64,000 nucleotides of DNA from an uncultured Oscillospiraceae bacterium (GCA_910588045.1 CAJUPS010000004.1:24062-88061), one strand, 5' to 3'. Positions 26,167 through 34,723 are shown, numbered from the stretch's first letter. Program-made: numbers and translations. The notes: generated by a model from the letters alone, not told the origin.

Positions 26167-27429
26167 TTATTTCACGCCGAAGTGCTGGAAAAGAATTTTT
26201 TCAGCCTCAGCGTTCCACAGCCCATGATGGGCATCGCAGCTGTCGGCCAGTCTGGCAAACAGGGGGTCGGTCTTCCCTTTTTCCCGGAAATCCGCGATGG
26301 CGGTGAGAGGCAGATCGAATTGGGTATAGGTCAGCTTCTTTCCACCGGGAATCTTGGGCAGATTGGCGGTGGTTTCTGCGATGGAGTCAATGCCGCCAAT
26401 GTGGGTGACCATCACCGCCGGGCGGATTTTCCCCTGGGCAGCCAGACGGATGGACTCTTTCAGGTCGTCGGTGTTGCCGCCGGTAGTGCCCATGATGTGG
26501 GTGGAGGTATAGTGGCAGTTGTAGAGGTTGATCTCAGCAGAGAACTGATTGTCCGTGGGACCGGCGAAAAAGTTCATGCACCCGTCGAAGCCCAGCAGCT
26601 TGTCTGCCAGCTCTGCTAGGGGCCGGATGGGCGCATAGACGAAAATGTCGTCGTATCCCTTCCCGCCGGTCAGGTCCATGAGGGCGGCGAACTGGTCGGC
26701 GCACTCGTTGGGGTTGATATAAACCAGCTTGATACCGTGCTGCGCGGCCAGCTCCTCGGGGATCAGCTGCCGGGCCCGGGCGATGCGGTCGTTGGACACG
26801 TCGGTGACCACCAACATGGCCGGTTTCTTCTCCAGGGTCATGGGGTACTCGATGGCTCCCAGGCCCATAGGCCCGCAGCCGCCCATAATGAGGACGCTGC
26901 CGCCCTCCTTCACGCCGATGGAGTGCTCGTGGTTGACCTTATTGGTGTGGTAATTGCCGTAGTAACCGCCCACGATGCAGCTCATGGGCTCGCCCAGACT
27001 GGCCTCGAAGTAGCTCTCGCCGTCGTAGTGGAGCAGGCACCCCAGCTCCATCACCTCGTTGGGCATGATGCAGTAGGTGCACGCCCCGCCGCAGAACTGA
27101 TAGGAGTACCCCGGAGAATCCAGACGTCCCTTATAGTTCAGAGCGGGCTGCTGCGCAAATTTCTCGCCGGGCGTGAACTCATTCTGCCACTTCTTTCCCA
27201 CCTTCACAATATCTCCGGCAAATTCGTGGCCGATGATCACCGGATGAACATCCACGTCCTGGGGGCAGCGCTTGTGGGCCTTGCCCTGGACCAGCAGCTT
27301 GTAGGTGGACATGCAGATGCTGTCGCTCATGACCCGGACCAGGATCTCGTCGTCCTTGATCTCGGGAAGCTCAAATTCCTCCAGGCGAAGGTCGTTCGCC
27401 CCATAAAGGCGTACTGCTTTGGTTTTCAT
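26167..27429 (-). CDS. Zinc-type polyol-phosphate dehydrogenase (L-sorbose-1-phosphate reductase/SorE-like)
   Basis: 420 residues of the MDR superfamily: 'GHEFAGDIVKVGKKW' in the catalytic domain, 'VLIMGGCGPMGLGAIEYPM' as the nucleotide-binding loop, and late 'HIGGIDSIAETTANLPKIPGGKKLTYTQFDLPLTAI'. The length and these C-terminal stretches resemble SorE-type sorbose-1-phosphate reductases more than ordinary alcohol dehydrogenases. It is the last gene of the PTS operon, 22 bases after the EIICBA gene. In SorE the carbonyl is next to the phosphate-bearing carbon. Acting on mannitol 1-phosphate, the same chemistry would give fructose 1-phosphate, a substrate for the PfkB kinase of this operon. 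Confidence 0.75.
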   Translation of the reverse strand: MKTKAVRLYGANDLRLEEFELPEIKDDEILVRVMSDSICMSTYKLLVQGKAHKRCPQDVDVHPVIIGHEFAGDIVKVGKKWQNEFTPGEKFAQQPALNYKGRLDSPGYSYQFCGGACTYCIMPNEVMELGCLLHYDGESYFEASLGEPMSCIVGGYYGNYHTNKVNHEHSIGVKEGGSVLIMGGCGPMGLGAIEYPMTLEKKPAMLVVTDVSNDRIARARQLIPEELAAQHGIKLVYINPNECADQFAALMDLTGGKGYDDIFVYAPIRPLAELADKLLGFDGCMNFFAGPTDNQFSAEINLYNCHYTSTHIMGTTGGNTDDLKESIRLAAQGKIRPAVMVTHIGGIDSIAETTANLPKIPGGKKLTYTQFDLPLTAIADFREKGKTDPLFARLADSCDAHHGLWNAEAEKILFQHFGVK

Positions 27430-27451
27430 TGAAATCTCTCCTTTTCCACGG

Positions 27452-29335
27452 TCATTCCAGACCGTTCAGTTTTCGATACAGGTTTTCGACGTCAGCAGCG
27501 GCGACCACTGCGTCGGTGTCTTCGTCGGTGGAGGCGATCGCTACGATACGGCCCAGCACTTCCAGGTGCTCCTCGCCTTTTGCTGCGATGCCCACCACCA
27601 GCTTCACCTTGTCCCCGTTCCAGTCGATCCCCTCCGGATAGGTCATGACCACCACGCCGGTGCGCTTGATAAGGGGCTTGACATCATTGGTGCCGTGGGG
27701 AATGGCCACATGACTGCCGATGGCCACGGAAAAGCTCTTCTCCCGGTCCAGCATCCCCTGGATATATGCCTCGTCCACATAGCCGCTCCGGACCATCAGC
27801 TCGCCGCACTTGCGGATGGCCTCCTCCGGCGTGACGCTGGCACAGCCAAGGAGGATGTTTTTCTTTTCCAGCAGGATGGGTCTTCCATCGGCGGCGGGCG
27901 CGGGTGCCTCCTCTGCGGCTTCCGTAGCAGGCGCGGTACTGCCCTTCTGCGCCTGGAGCAATTCCGCCACCAGCGCATCATATTCCGGCGCGCCCATGAA
28001 GTTCTGGATGGGGACGATCCGGGCCTGAGGAGCCCGCTGGGCGGCGCGGCCGGACAGTTCGTGGTGGGTAACCACGATCTGACAGTCCCCGGGGATCTCG
28101 GAGACGGGGTGGTGGATGACCTCAATGCCGGTGATGCCCGCATCCTTGAGCTTATTGCGCAGCATGGTGGCGCCCATGGCGGAGGACCCCATGCCTGCGT
28201 CACAGGCAAAGACGATCTTCCTCACCTCTCCGGCCCTGACCGCCGCGCCGGTGGAGACGGGGACGGCCTGGCCCTTGCTTGCTGCTTTGCTGGCGGCTAC
28301 CTGCTGCCGGGCGGCCTCCAGGTCGCCCTCCTTGCCGAATGCTTTCAGCAGTACCACCGCCAGTGCAAAACTGACGGCCGCCGCCACGGCGATCCCCAGG
28401 ATATTGGCAAGGTACGCATCCTTCGGGGTCATCAGCATCTCGGCAATGATGCTGCCGGGGGATGCCGCGCCCTTCAGTCCGCCGCCCAGCAGGGACAGCA
28501 CCAGAATCCCCGCCGCGTTGCCCGCCATGGGCGCCAGGATCAGGATGGGATTCATCAGCACGTAGGGGAAGTACAGCTCATGGATGCCGCCGACGAACTG
28601 GATAAAAGCGGCTCCGGCGGCGGAGGAGCGGGCAGAGCCCTTACCGGCCACACAGTAGGCCAGCAGCAGTCCCAATCCGGGACCGGGGTTGGATTCGATC
28701 ATGAACAGGATGGACTTGCCCGCCTCCATGGCCTCCTGGGCCCCGATGGGGGTGAAGACGCCGTGGTTGATGGCGTTGTTGAGAAACAGCACCTTGGCCG
28801 GTTCCACCAGCACGGCGGTGATGGGCAGCAGACGGTGGCTCACCAGCCACTCCACGCCGTTTCCCAACCAGCCGGTGAGGGTGGTGCACACCGGACCGAT
28901 GAGGAACATACAGACAATGGACAGGATGCCGCCGATGATGCCCACGGAGAAATTATTGACCAGCATCTCGAAACCGGCGGGAATCCGGGGTTGGGCAAAC
29001 CCGTCAAACCTCTTGATACACCAGCCCCCCAGGGGACCGGCGATCATCGCGCCGATAAACATGGGGATCTCCGCGCCTACGATGACGCCCAGGGTGGCAA
29101 TGGCCCCGGCCACGGCGCCCTTTGCGCCTCCCACCGCCTTGCCGCCCGTATAACCGATCAGCAGCGGCAGCAGGTATTTGAGCATGGGGTCCACCATGGA
29201 GGCGATGGCCGCGTTGGGGAACCAGCCATCGGCGATAAACAGGGCCGCGATGAATCCCCAGGCGATGAAGGCCCCGATGTTGGGCATGACCATGCCGCTG
29301 AGGAAGCGCCCGAATTTTTGGATGCGTTCTTTCAC
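27452..29335 (-). CDS. mtlA: PTS mannitol-type transporter, EIICBA
   Basis: 627 residues in the order IIC-IIB-IIA. IIC (about 1-345) has the mannitol signature motifs 'LFLNNAINHGVFTPIGAQEA' and 'FVGGIHELYFPYVLMNP'. IIB (about 375-465) has 'IVFACDAGMGSSAMGATMLRNKL', with the phosphocysteine. IIA (about 490-627) has 'FSVAIGSHVAIPHGT', with the active His. Start is GTG 29335 with AAAGGAG at seven bases. It imports and phosphorylates a hexitol, most simply D-mannitol to mannitol 1-phosphate. No mtlD-type mannitol-1-phosphate 5-dehydrogenase is present; the SorE-like enzyme downstream takes that place. Confidence 0.9.
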   Translation of the reverse strand: MKERIQKFGRFLSGMVMPNIGAFIAWGFIAALFIADGWFPNAAIASMVDPMLKYLLPLLIGYTGGKAVGGAKGAVAGAIATLGVIVGAEIPMFIGAMIAGPLGGWCIKRFDGFAQPRIPAGFEMLVNNFSVGIIGGILSIVCMFLIGPVCTTLTGWLGNGVEWLVSHRLLPITAVLVEPAKVLFLNNAINHGVFTPIGAQEAMEAGKSILFMIESNPGPGLGLLLAYCVAGKGSARSSAAGAAFIQFVGGIHELYFPYVLMNPILILAPMAGNAAGILVLSLLGGGLKGAASPGSIIAEMLMTPKDAYLANILGIAVAAAVSFALAVVLLKAFGKEGDLEAARQQVAASKAASKGQAVPVSTGAAVRAGEVRKIVFACDAGMGSSAMGATMLRNKLKDAGITGIEVIHHPVSEIPGDCQIVVTHHELSGRAAQRAPQARIVPIQNFMGAPEYDALVAELLQAQKGSTAPATEAAEEAPAPAADGRPILLEKKNILLGCASVTPEEAIRKCGELMVRSGYVDEAYIQGMLDREKSFSVAIGSHVAIPHGTNDVKPLIKRTGVVVMTYPEGIDWNGDKVKLVVGIAAKGEEHLEVLGRIVAIASTDEDTDAVVAAADVENLYRKLNGLE

Positions 29336-29405
29336 GAAAACTCTCCTTTCAGATGTACGGGGGCGGGTTTGCCGCGCCCCCTCCGGCGCGGGAACGGGGC
29401 GCGCG

Positions 29406-31118
29406 CTACTTGGTGACGGATGCCTTCAGGTATCCTGCCACGCCGGAGACTGTGGACAGGCCCAGGGCCTCCTCGGTGATGCGGCAGAAATCTTTTTCGT
29501 GCCAGCGGTGGATCTGGGCGCGGGTGGCCAATACGGAGGCGGCGCTGACGGAAAACTCATCCAGGCCCCAGCACATGAGCAGGGGGATGAGCCCCGGGTC
29601 GGCGGCCGCCTCGCCGCACATGCCCACGGGGATGCCCGCCCGCTTTCCGGCGGAGATCACGTTCCGGATGGAGCGCAGGACGGCGGGCTGGAAGGGCGTG
29701 TACAGCTTCTCCACCTTGGCGTTGCCCCGGTCCACGGCCATGGTGTACTGGGTCAGGTCGTTGGTGCCGATGGAGAAGAAGTCGCACTCCTTGGCCAGCA
29801 GGTCGGCGATGAGGGCGGCGGCGGGCGTCTCGATCATGACGCCCAGGTCAATCTCCTTGTCAAAGGGGATGCTGGCCTCGGCCAGCTCCTTCTTGCACTG
29901 CTCCAGCAGCTCCCGTGCGGAGCGCACCTCCTCCACGCATGTGACCAGGGGGAGCATGATCTTGATGTTCTTCTCCTCCGCCCCGGCCCGAAGCAGGGCG
30001 CGGAGCTGGACCTTGAACAACTCCGGGCGGCTCAGGCAGTACCGGATGGCCCGGTGGCCCAGGAAGGGGTTCTCCTCCTGCTCCAACCCCAGGTAGTCGA
30101 TGGCCTTGTCGCCGCCCACATCCAGCGTGCGGATGATGACTTCCTTCCCCGCCATGGTCTTGGACACGGCGTGGTAGGCCTCGTACTGCACCGTCTCGTC
30201 GGGAAGGCTGGTGCGGTCCATGAAGAGAAATTCGGTGCGAAACAGGCCAATGCCCTCCGCGCCGGACTGCGCGGCGTCCTCCGCCTCGGATGCAGAGCCG
30301 ATATTGGCGTACAGGTGGTAGTATTTGCCATCGGCGTCGGCGGTGGGCTTATCCCGGTAGATCTCCAGGGCGGCGATCTGCTCCTGATGATCCTTCTGCC
30401 GGGACAGATATTCGCCCCGGGTGCGGGCGTCGGGATTGAGGACCACGACGCCCTCGCTGCCGTCCACAATCAGTCCGTCTCCATCCTGGACCAGCTCCAG
30501 GGCCTTGGGGATGCTCAGGACGGCGGGCAGGCGGAGGGCCCGGGCCAGAATGGCGGAATGACTGGTGCGCCCGCCGGTCTCCGTGACGATGCCCGCCACA
30601 TTCTCCTTGTTCAGCCCCACCGTCATGGAGGGGGTCAGGTCGCGGGCCACCAGGATGGTCCCGGCGGGCAGGGCGCTGAGATCGACGCCCGCGGTCCCCA
30701 GCAAAATGGACAGCAGACGGGTGCGGATGTCCCGCACGTCGGTGGCCCGCTGCCGCATGAGTTCGTCGTCCACGGCGGCGAACATGTCGGCATACATGCC
30801 CAGTATGCTGTCCGCCGCCGCCTCCGCGCAGGAGCCGCCATCGATGGCCTCCTGCATCTGGGAGAACATGAAGGGGTCAGCCAGCATGGTGATTTGTCCG
30901 GTGAGGATCTCGGCCTCCTTGGGACCGGCCTGCTCGCGGATGCGCACAGCCATAGCGGAGGTGCGCCGGTTGAACTCGTCGATGGCATCCTTCAGGCGGG
31001 CCTTTTCCGCCTCTTTGCCGGAGTAGGGAACGGCGGAGTAGTCCAGCTTCTCCTCCCGGATGCAGACGGCGCGGCCCAGGCCGACACCGGCAGAGGCGTT
31101 GATTCCTTTGAGAACCAT
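29406..31118 (-). CDS. ptsI: PTS enzyme I (phosphoenolpyruvate-protein phosphotransferase)
   Basis: 570 residues, the normal length. 'IVTETGGRTSHSAILARALRLPAV' holds the phosphorylated His (about residue 185). 'LFRTEFLFMDR' and 'GVMIETPAAALIADLLAKECDFFSIGTNDLTQYTMAVDRGN' belong to the PEP-binding barrel, and 'GMCGEAAADPGLIPLLMCWGLDEFSVSA' is the C-terminal motif. It takes phosphate from PEP and passes it to HPr. It lies 11 bases after the HPr gene, inside a substrate-specific operon rather than a stand-alone ptsHI. It may still be the cell's general EI; only the rest of the genome would show a second copy. Confidence 0.95.
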   Translation of the reverse strand: MVLKGINASAGVGLGRAVCIREEKLDYSAVPYSGKEAEKARLKDAIDEFNRRTSAMAVRIREQAGPKEAEILTGQITMLADPFMFSQMQEAIDGGSCAEAAADSILGMYADMFAAVDDELMRQRATDVRDIRTRLLSILLGTAGVDLSALPAGTILVARDLTPSMTVGLNKENVAGIVTETGGRTSHSAILARALRLPAVLSIPKALELVQDGDGLIVDGSEGVVVLNPDARTRGEYLSRQKDHQEQIAALEIYRDKPTADADGKYYHLYANIGSASEAEDAAQSGAEGIGLFRTEFLFMDRTSLPDETVQYEAYHAVSKTMAGKEVIIRTLDVGGDKAIDYLGLEQEENPFLGHRAIRYCLSRPELFKVQLRALLRAGAEEKNIKIMLPLVTCVEEVRSARELLEQCKKELAEASIPFDKEIDLGVMIETPAAALIADLLAKECDFFSIGTNDLTQYTMAVDRGNAKVEKLYTPFQPAVLRSIRNVISAGKRAGIPVGMCGEAAADPGLIPLLMCWGLDEFSVSAASVLATRAQIHRWHEKDFCRITEEALGLSTVSGVAGYLKASVTK

Positions 31119-31129
31119 GGCGCTCCCCC

Positions 31130-31396
31130 TTACAGGTCGCCCAGGCCGGACTCCACCAGCTTGATGGCGGCCTCCAGGGCCTCCGCCTCCTGGGGACCCT
31201 CGCAGCGGATCTCGATCTCTGCGCCCTGCTTGATGCAGGAGGCCATCAGCTGCATGATGCCCTTGCCGTTGATGGTCTTCTCTCCGAAGAGGATGGTGAC
31301 GGCGCTGTCGTATTTGTTCATCTCGGCGACGAACACCTGGGCGGGGCGCATGTGCAGACCCTGGGGGTTGATGACCTTCGTTTTAGCGGATACCAT
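31130..31396 (-). CDS. ptsH: PTS phosphocarrier protein HPr
   Basis: 88 residues. 'NPQGLHMRPAQVFV' contains the active-site His15. 'EKTINGKGIMQLMASCIKQGAEIEI' contains the region of regulatory Ser46 (the 'NGKGIMQL' site usually reads N-x-K-S-I-M in Firmicutes). Here the residue at the Ser46 position appears to be Gly (K-G-I), so HPr kinase could not phosphorylate it in the usual way. This suggests a pathway-specific HPr paralogue like Crh or FPr-type carriers, except that it keeps His15. RBS AAAGGGAG precedes ATG 31396. Confidence 0.92.
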   Translation of the reverse strand: MVSAKTKVINPQGLHMRPAQVFVAEMNKYDSAVTILFGEKTINGKGIMQLMASCIKQGAEIEIRCEGPQEAEALEAAIKLVESGLGDL

Positions 31397-31483
31397 AGTA
31401 AATACTCCCTTTCAAATATAGAATGATATGGATTGATACGGCCTCCGCAGCCGTTGGGTTCTCTGGAATAGGCTTGATGTATC

Positions 31484-31511
31484 GAATCAAAATCGCGCAG
31501 AATCAATCAAA
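31484..31511. promoter_or_regulatory. Candidate DeoR/FruR sites upstream of ptsH
   Basis: GAATCAAA (31484-31491) and CAATCAAA (31504-31511) repeat the motif found four times before the deoR gene. They lie in the 110-base gap between the kinase stop and ptsH, the only large gap in the operon, and suggest an internal regulated promoter. Confidence 0.4.
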
Positions 31512-32409
31512 AAGCGTCCAGCAGGGCCAGAATATCCTTTTCCTCCGCCAGACCGTCGGAGAAGGCGGTGGCGGACCCCGCAGCGGCGCCCATCCGGTGG
31601 GCCGCCGCGTAGTCCCCGGTCCGCAGCCATCCGGCCAGGAAACCGGCCACCATGGAGTCCCCCGCGCCCACAGAGTTGCGGACCTTGCCTTTCGGTACGC
31701 CCAGCCGGTGGCAGTTCCCGGCCTCGTCCAGCAGCAGAGAGCCGTCCCCCGCCATGGATACCAGCACGTTCCTGGCCCCCCGCTCCTGGAGCTGCCGGGC
31801 GCAGGCGGTGATCTCCTGGTCCGTCACGGGGGTCTGGCCGAAGATCTCACCCAACTCGTGGTTGTTGGGCTTAATGAGGAAGGGTCGGTAGGGGAGCACC
31901 GCGCACAGCAGCTCCCGGGTGGCGTCCACCACCGAGAGGATCCCCCGCCCCTCCAGCCGCTGGAGGATCCGTTGGTACACGTCGTCCGGCAGGGAGGCGG
32001 GGATGGAACCGGACAGGTCCAGAATGTCCCCGCTTTGCAGCTGGTCCAGCTTCCGGAACAGCTCCTCCAGAGCAGCGGCAGGAATGCCGGGTCCCTGGCC
32101 GTTGATCTCGGTCTCCTCCCCGGCCTTGATCTTCACGTTGATGCGGGTCAGCCCCTCCGACAGCCAGATGAAGTCGGTTCGGACGCCGCTCTTCCGCAGG
32201 CCCTTCTCCAGGGCCTGGCCCGTGAATCCGGCCAGGAAGCCCAGGGCGATGTTCTCGACCCCCAGGTGGCTGAGGACGGTGGAGACATTGATGCCCTTGC
32301 CGCCGAACTGAACCTCCTCCCGCTCCGTGCGGTTGATGCCGCCCGAGCGGAAGTCGGCCATCCGGACTACATAGTCCAGGGCGGGATTGAATGTAACGGT
32401 GTAAACCAT
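31507..32409 (-). CDS. fruK: 1-phosphofructokinase (PfkB family)
   Basis: 300 residues. 'TVTFNPALDYVVRMADFRSGGINRTEREEVQFGGKGINVSTVLSHLG' is the N-terminal FruK/LacC motif, and 'NSVGAGDSMVAGFLAGWL' carries the catalytic Asp of the GAGD motif. The start is ATG 32409 with GAGGAGG upstream, four bases after the deoR stop; a longer reading frame from 32523 overlaps deoR. It phosphorylates fructose 1-phosphate to fructose 1,6-bisphosphate. Tagatose-6-phosphate kinase is the close alternative. No fructose-type EII is in this operon, so its substrate may come from the hexitol-phosphate dehydrogenase. Confidence 0.88.
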   Translation of the reverse strand: MVYTVTFNPALDYVVRMADFRSGGINRTEREEVQFGGKGINVSTVLSHLGVENIALGFLAGFTGQALEKGLRKSGVRTDFIWLSEGLTRINVKIKAGEETEINGQGPGIPAAALEELFRKLDQLQSGDILDLSGSIPASLPDDVYQRILQRLEGRGILSVVDATRELLCAVLPYRPFLIKPNNHELGEIFGQTPVTDQEITACARQLQERGARNVLVSMAGDGSLLLDEAGNCHRLGVPKGKVRNSVGAGDSMVAGFLAGWLRTGDYAAAHRMGAAAGSATAFSDGLAEEKDILALLDAF

Positions 32410-32413
32410 GGCG

Positions 32414-33157
32414 CTATACCTCCTCGATGCTTGTATACTCCCGGTAACGCTGGTCCGGCAGACGGTCGGTGATGATGCTGGCGTCCTCCAGGGGGAACAT
32501 CTCCGCCGCCGTGATCGTATCAAACTTGCTGGCGTCCGCCAGCACGTAGGCCTCTCGGGCCCGAAGGGCCGCCAGGGCCTTGACCGCCGCCTCCTCCGGG
32601 TCCGGCGTGGTGAAGCCTTGGCTGACGGCCACGCCGTTGGCCCCTAAAAATGCCTTTGTAAAATTGTAACGCTTCAGCGAGAGAAGCGCCTCCGTGCCCA
32701 CCAGGGCCACCGTGCCCGGTTTCAGCATTCCCCCCAGTACATAGACCCGCAGTCCCCGACGGGTCAGTTTAGCGGCGCACTCGATGCTGCTGGTGACGAA
32801 CAAGGCTTTTTGAACCTGGATGTAGTCCGCCATGAGCATCACGGTGGATCCGGCGTCCAGGTAGACCACGTCCTCGTCCGTGACCAGCCCGGCAGCATAT
32901 CGGGCAATGCGCCGTTTTTCCTCCATGTTGAGCTGCTGCTTGGTCTCCATGTCCAGCTCTTCGCCCCGGAACTCCTCGCCGATAAGCACCGCGCCGCCGT
33001 GGACCTTGTTCAGCTTGCCCTGCCGGGCCAGCAGGGTCAGGTCCCGTCGGATGGTGGCTTCCGACGCGCCGGTCACTTCGCACAGATGTCCCACGCTGAC
33101 CGCCCGCTGCTGTTCCAGCTCCGTCAGGATGGTTTCCATCCTCTGTTCTGCTAACAT
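32414..33157 (-). CDS. DeoR-family transcriptional regulator (FruR-like)
   Basis: About 247 residues. The HTH is 'RMETILTELEQQRAVSVGHLCEVTGASEATIRRDLTLLARQGKLNKVHGGAV'. The effector domain has 'VVYLDAGSTVMLMADYI' and 'VLADASKFDTITAAEMFPLEDASIITD', the phosphosugar-binding loops of this family. ATG 33157 is used because the upstream GTG falls within the GGAGGTG ribosome site. It leads the PTS operon, the usual fruR-fruK order. The likely effector is fructose 1-phosphate or a related sugar phosphate, relieving repression at the TTTGATTG motifs in its promoter. Confidence 0.92.
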   Translation of the reverse strand: MLAEQRMETILTELEQQRAVSVGHLCEVTGASEATIRRDLTLLARQGKLNKVHGGAVLIGEEFRGEELDMETKQQLNMEEKRRIARYAAGLVTDEDVVYLDAGSTVMLMADYIQVQKALFVTSSIECAAKLTRRGLRVYVLGGMLKPGTVALVGTEALLSLKRYNFTKAFLGANGVAVSQGFTTPDPEEAAVKALAALRAREAYVLADASKFDTITAAEMFPLEDASIITDRLPDQRYREYTSIEEV

Positions 33158-33187
33158 ATTTTCTGACACCTCCTTTGAGTGATTGCA

Positions 33188-33276
33188 TTTGATTGGTTTT
33201 GCTTACATTTGAATGATACAACTATTTTGAGCCGGTGTCAATCTTTTTCAATCAAATTCGCTCACAAATAATCAAA
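33188..33276 (-). promoter_or_regulatory. deoR-PTS operon promoter with repeated TTTGATTG-type sites
   Basis: On the minus strand TTGACA (33241-33236), 17 bases, TATCAT (33218-33213): a near-consensus sigma-70 promoter about 55 bases before the deoR ATG. TTTGATTG-like motifs occur at 33188-33195, 33208-33215 (TTTGAATG), 33249-33256 (as CAATCAAA) and 33269-33276 (TAATCAAA), flanking and overlapping the promoter elements. This is as expected for DeoR operators. Confidence 0.7.
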
Positions 33277-33338
33277 CCCGAATTTGTGCAGAATCACGAA
33301 GATTTGAGGAAGTAGAACAGGAGGCGCAGGCATTCCAA

Positions 33339-33373
33339 ACGGCCCACCGGGTTTCGCTATCCCGGTGGGCCGT
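33339..33373 (+). terminator. Orphan terminator-like hairpin
   Basis: ACGGCCCACCGGG (33339-33351) pairs with 33361-33373 across a 9-base loop; a T-rich stretch follows on the plus strand. No plus-strand gene ends before it, so it may be a leftover from a lost gene. The rest of the 33158-33730 gap holds the deoR promoter and the lacI operator region but no gene I can support. Confidence 0.5.
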
Positions 33374-33510
33374 AGTCTTTATCTTGCTTTTTTGCTCAGA
33401 TTCAGCGGAGCTTCCTCGGTGGCAATCTCCGCTTTCATCGTGGCTGCCATTTTTGTCAGCGGAATTTGCAAAAGAAGCAGGAAAGTTTCCACAAAAAGAG
33501 GAGCAGAAAT

Positions 33511-33544
33511 TTGTCTGATTTATTTGTTTACGAAACAATGTTTC
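33511..33544 (+). promoter_or_regulatory. Candidate LacI-type operator overlapping a weak promoter
   Basis: TTGTTTACGAAACAA (33524-33538) has perfect 6-base arms, and an overlapping GAAACAATGTTTC (33532-33544) is also palindromic. A weak promoter TTGTCT (33511) - 17 - AACAAT (33534) overlaps both. The site is about 190 bases before the LacI gene start and may be its own operator. Confidence 0.4.
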
Positions 33545-33730
33545 TTCTCTATCATGAGAAACAACGCTGAGGAGACGCGTCAACAAGATGCCCGGAAAAC
33601 ATCTAACCAGAACCCGGAGAATGTTTGCCTTTTTATCCCCTTTTTCGCTGCACTTCAACTTTGCGGCCATTTTCCAATACCATACTTGACCGTGCACCGG
33701 GAATACTACAGAAAAAGAGGGGGTGAGCAT

Positions 33731-34723
33731 GTGAGGGTTACCGTAGAAGAAATCGCCAAAATTGCGGGGGTCTCCAAGGCGACTGTCTCCCGGGTCTTGA
33801 ATCACTCTGATACCGGCGTAAGCACCCAGACCAGGGAAAAAGTACAGCGCATTATTGATGAGATGCACTATTCGCCGGACCGCATAGGAATCCAGATGCA
33901 GTCAAAAAGTATTGGGCTGGTGGTTCCTGATATTACAAATCCCTTTTTCGCTGACATTGCCCGCGCTGTTGCAAACCAGGCCATCCATAACAATTATGTG
34001 GTCATTTTGATGAACACCGACTTTTCCGAGAAAAAAGAGTTGGAGTACATTTCCACTTTGATTGCCAAGAAGGTGGATGGGATTATCCTGATTCCCTCTG
34101 GGAGCGAGAGCAGGAAGGGGCACTTTGCTCCCAGGAAGTACGGGATTCCCTTGGTTCTGCTGGACCGAAAGCTGGACCGGTTGGATTCCTGTACCACCAT
34201 CTGCTCTGACAACGAGTATGCTGCTTTCTGCTCCTGTGAGCTGCTCATCAAAAATGGCTCCCGAAGCATTGCCTTTATCTCGGGCCCCCTGCGCATATCC
34301 ACTTCCAAGGAGCGTTTAGCGGGCTATAAATTGGCCCTGGGGCAGTATGGTATTCCTTTTGAACAGGATATGGTCAAAATCGGGGATTATACGGTGGAGA
34401 GCGGATACAATGCCGTGCTGTCACTGGAGAAGGAGGGAATCAACTATTCTGCCATCCTGGCGGCAAATGACATGATGGCGCTGGGAGCCTTACGGGCATT
34501 GAAAGAGTTTTCCTATAAAATTCCGGAGACGAAGGAAATCATCGGCTTTGACAACATCAACTTCTCTCAATACTGTGAACCTCCGCTTACCACCATCCAG
34601 CAGCCGACAGCAGAGATGGGGAAGAAGGCGACCGAGGCCCTTATCAATCTGATAAACGGAGAACCTGTGCCCAATTACAGGCGGTTACAGCCTAAGATGA
34701 TCCTGCGAAAAACGACCAAATGA
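33731..34723 (+). CDS. LacI-family transcriptional regulator of the riboside operon
   Basis: 330 residues. 'VTVEEIAKIAGVSKATVSRVLNHSDTGVSTQTREKVQRIIDEMHYSPDRIG' is a complete LacI HTH and hinge. The rest is a periplasmic-binding-protein-like effector domain ('IGLVVPDITNPFFADIARAV', 'DGIILIPSGSE', 'AILAANDMMALGALRALKEF', 'PLTTIQQPTAEMGKKATEALINLI'). The start is GTG 33731, since the nearby ATG is out of frame and stops at once; GAGGGGG lies upstream. It opens an 11-gene plus-strand run, with ribokinase 56 bases after it. RbsR-like ribose sensing is likely from the context. Confidence 0.92.
   Translation: MRVTVEEIAKIAGVSKATVSRVLNHSDTGVSTQTREKVQRIIDEMHYSPDRIGIQMQSKSIGLVVPDITNPFFADIARAVANQAIHNNYVVILMNTDFSEKKELEYISTLIAKKVDGIILIPSGSESRKGHFAPRKYGIPLVLLDRKLDRLDSCTTICSDNEYAAFCSCELLIKNGSRSIAFISGPLRISTSKERLAGYKLALGQYGIPFEQDMVKIGDYTVESGYNAVLSLEKEGINYSAILAANDMMALGALRALKEFSYKIPETKEIIGFDNINFSQYCEPPLTTIQQPTAEMGKKATEALINLINGEPVPNYRRLQPKMILRKTTK

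Noticed and set aside
27419..31421. Long plus-strand frames (665 and 747 residues) over the PTS genes
   Set aside because: They are rich in Gly, His and Gln and have no recognisable domain; the minus strand holds the full PTS set with all active-site residues.
33272..33868. 198-residue minus-strand frame across the deoR-lacI spacer
   Set aside because: It overlaps the lacI HTH coding region and the operator, lacks any motif and has no supported start.
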